Assembly: GCA_900557405.1 (NCBI GenBank)
Contig: USSF01000003.1
Coordinates: 1 to 60,127, forward strand
DNA: 60,127 bases
Direction: 5' to 3'
Origin: an uncultured Prevotella sp.
GTDB lineage: Bacteria; Bacteroidota; Bacteroidia; Bacteroidales; Bacteroidaceae
The position numbers and the translations under genes were made by a program. The notes beneath the pieces were generated by a model. It saw only the letters and a list, made by a program, of their open reading frames with translations, had not been told where the DNA came from and searched no databases. Positions 60,037 through 60,127 of the stretch are shown here, piece after piece (positions within the stretch are counted from its first letter, which is position 1; the number at the start of each line of letters is the position of its first letter).

Positions 60037-60127
60037 TTAAAGATATTTTCATGAATAAATTACTTAAAATATTACCTGTTGGCGGAATTAATTTAGTGCA
60101 TACTTAATTCTGCCAATGGGCTTGTCG

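Overview
The window looks like a chromosomal segment of a Bacteroidales bacterium, most likely a Prevotella relative. The evidence is promoters of the Bacteroidetes type (TTG, 18-21 bp, TAnnTTTG), almost no Shine-Dalgarno sequences, large exported proteins ending in C-terminal sorting tails of the type IX secretion kind, and Bacteroidetes-style FtsH, MutS2 and polyol genes. The host backbone is moderately GC-rich. Two segments are clearly AT-richer and look acquired: about 37.1-39.4 kb and about 49.9 kb to the right end.

Region by region. 0-13 kb: an orphan Phd/YefM antitoxin, an HD-domain hydrolase, three large exported adhesin-like proteins and a secreted transglutaminase-like protein. 13-20 kb: a CPA2 cation/proton antiporter, a DMT exporter, and a translationally coupled trio (carboxyltransferase subunit, HD hydrolase, MgtC-like membrane protein). 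20-25 kb: the rsfS-ftsH-cdsA operon, tRNA-Gln(CUG) and a COG0523 metal GTPase. 25-34 kb: an exported protein, then a polyol/fructose regulon (MFS transporter, mannitol dehydrogenase family enzyme, LacI regulator; facing them fructokinase, outer-membrane protein and VOC protein). Its two promoters carry the same composite operator at the same distance. 34-37 kb: peptidase T, a C_GCAxxG family protein and a methyltransferase. 37-39 kb: a Fic/Doc-type gene with a large DNA-binding partner, beside a remnant of a tyrosine recombinase and an hsdS-like start. 39.5-45 kb: a two-gene operon of a DUF1848 protein with a C-terminal radical-SAM-type CxxxCxxC and a 1484-residue protein joining a PD-(D/E)XK nuclease, an SF1 helicase and a methyltransferase. 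45-49.7 kb: a zinc/cadmium-type P1B ATPase and MutS2.

From tRNA-Ser(UGA) at 49.8 kb to the end lies an integrated mobilizable element. It has a tyrosine integrase next to the tRNA, about 700 bp of large nested inverted repeats, a serine-recombinase-fold protein lacking its catalytic residues, an operon of unknown small proteins, and a MobV relaxase. It ends in an array of small exported proteins separated by a 345-bp repeat present twice at about 90 percent identity. The array resembles an exchangeable cassette array, perhaps of immunity genes.

The strongest candidates for something new are the DUF1848 plus nuclease-helicase-methyltransferase operon, the folded-DNA region beside the integrase, the repeat-bounded cassette array, and two dispersed arrays of four short palindromes phased at 22 bp. 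All functional statements come from reading the sequence alone; no database search was run.
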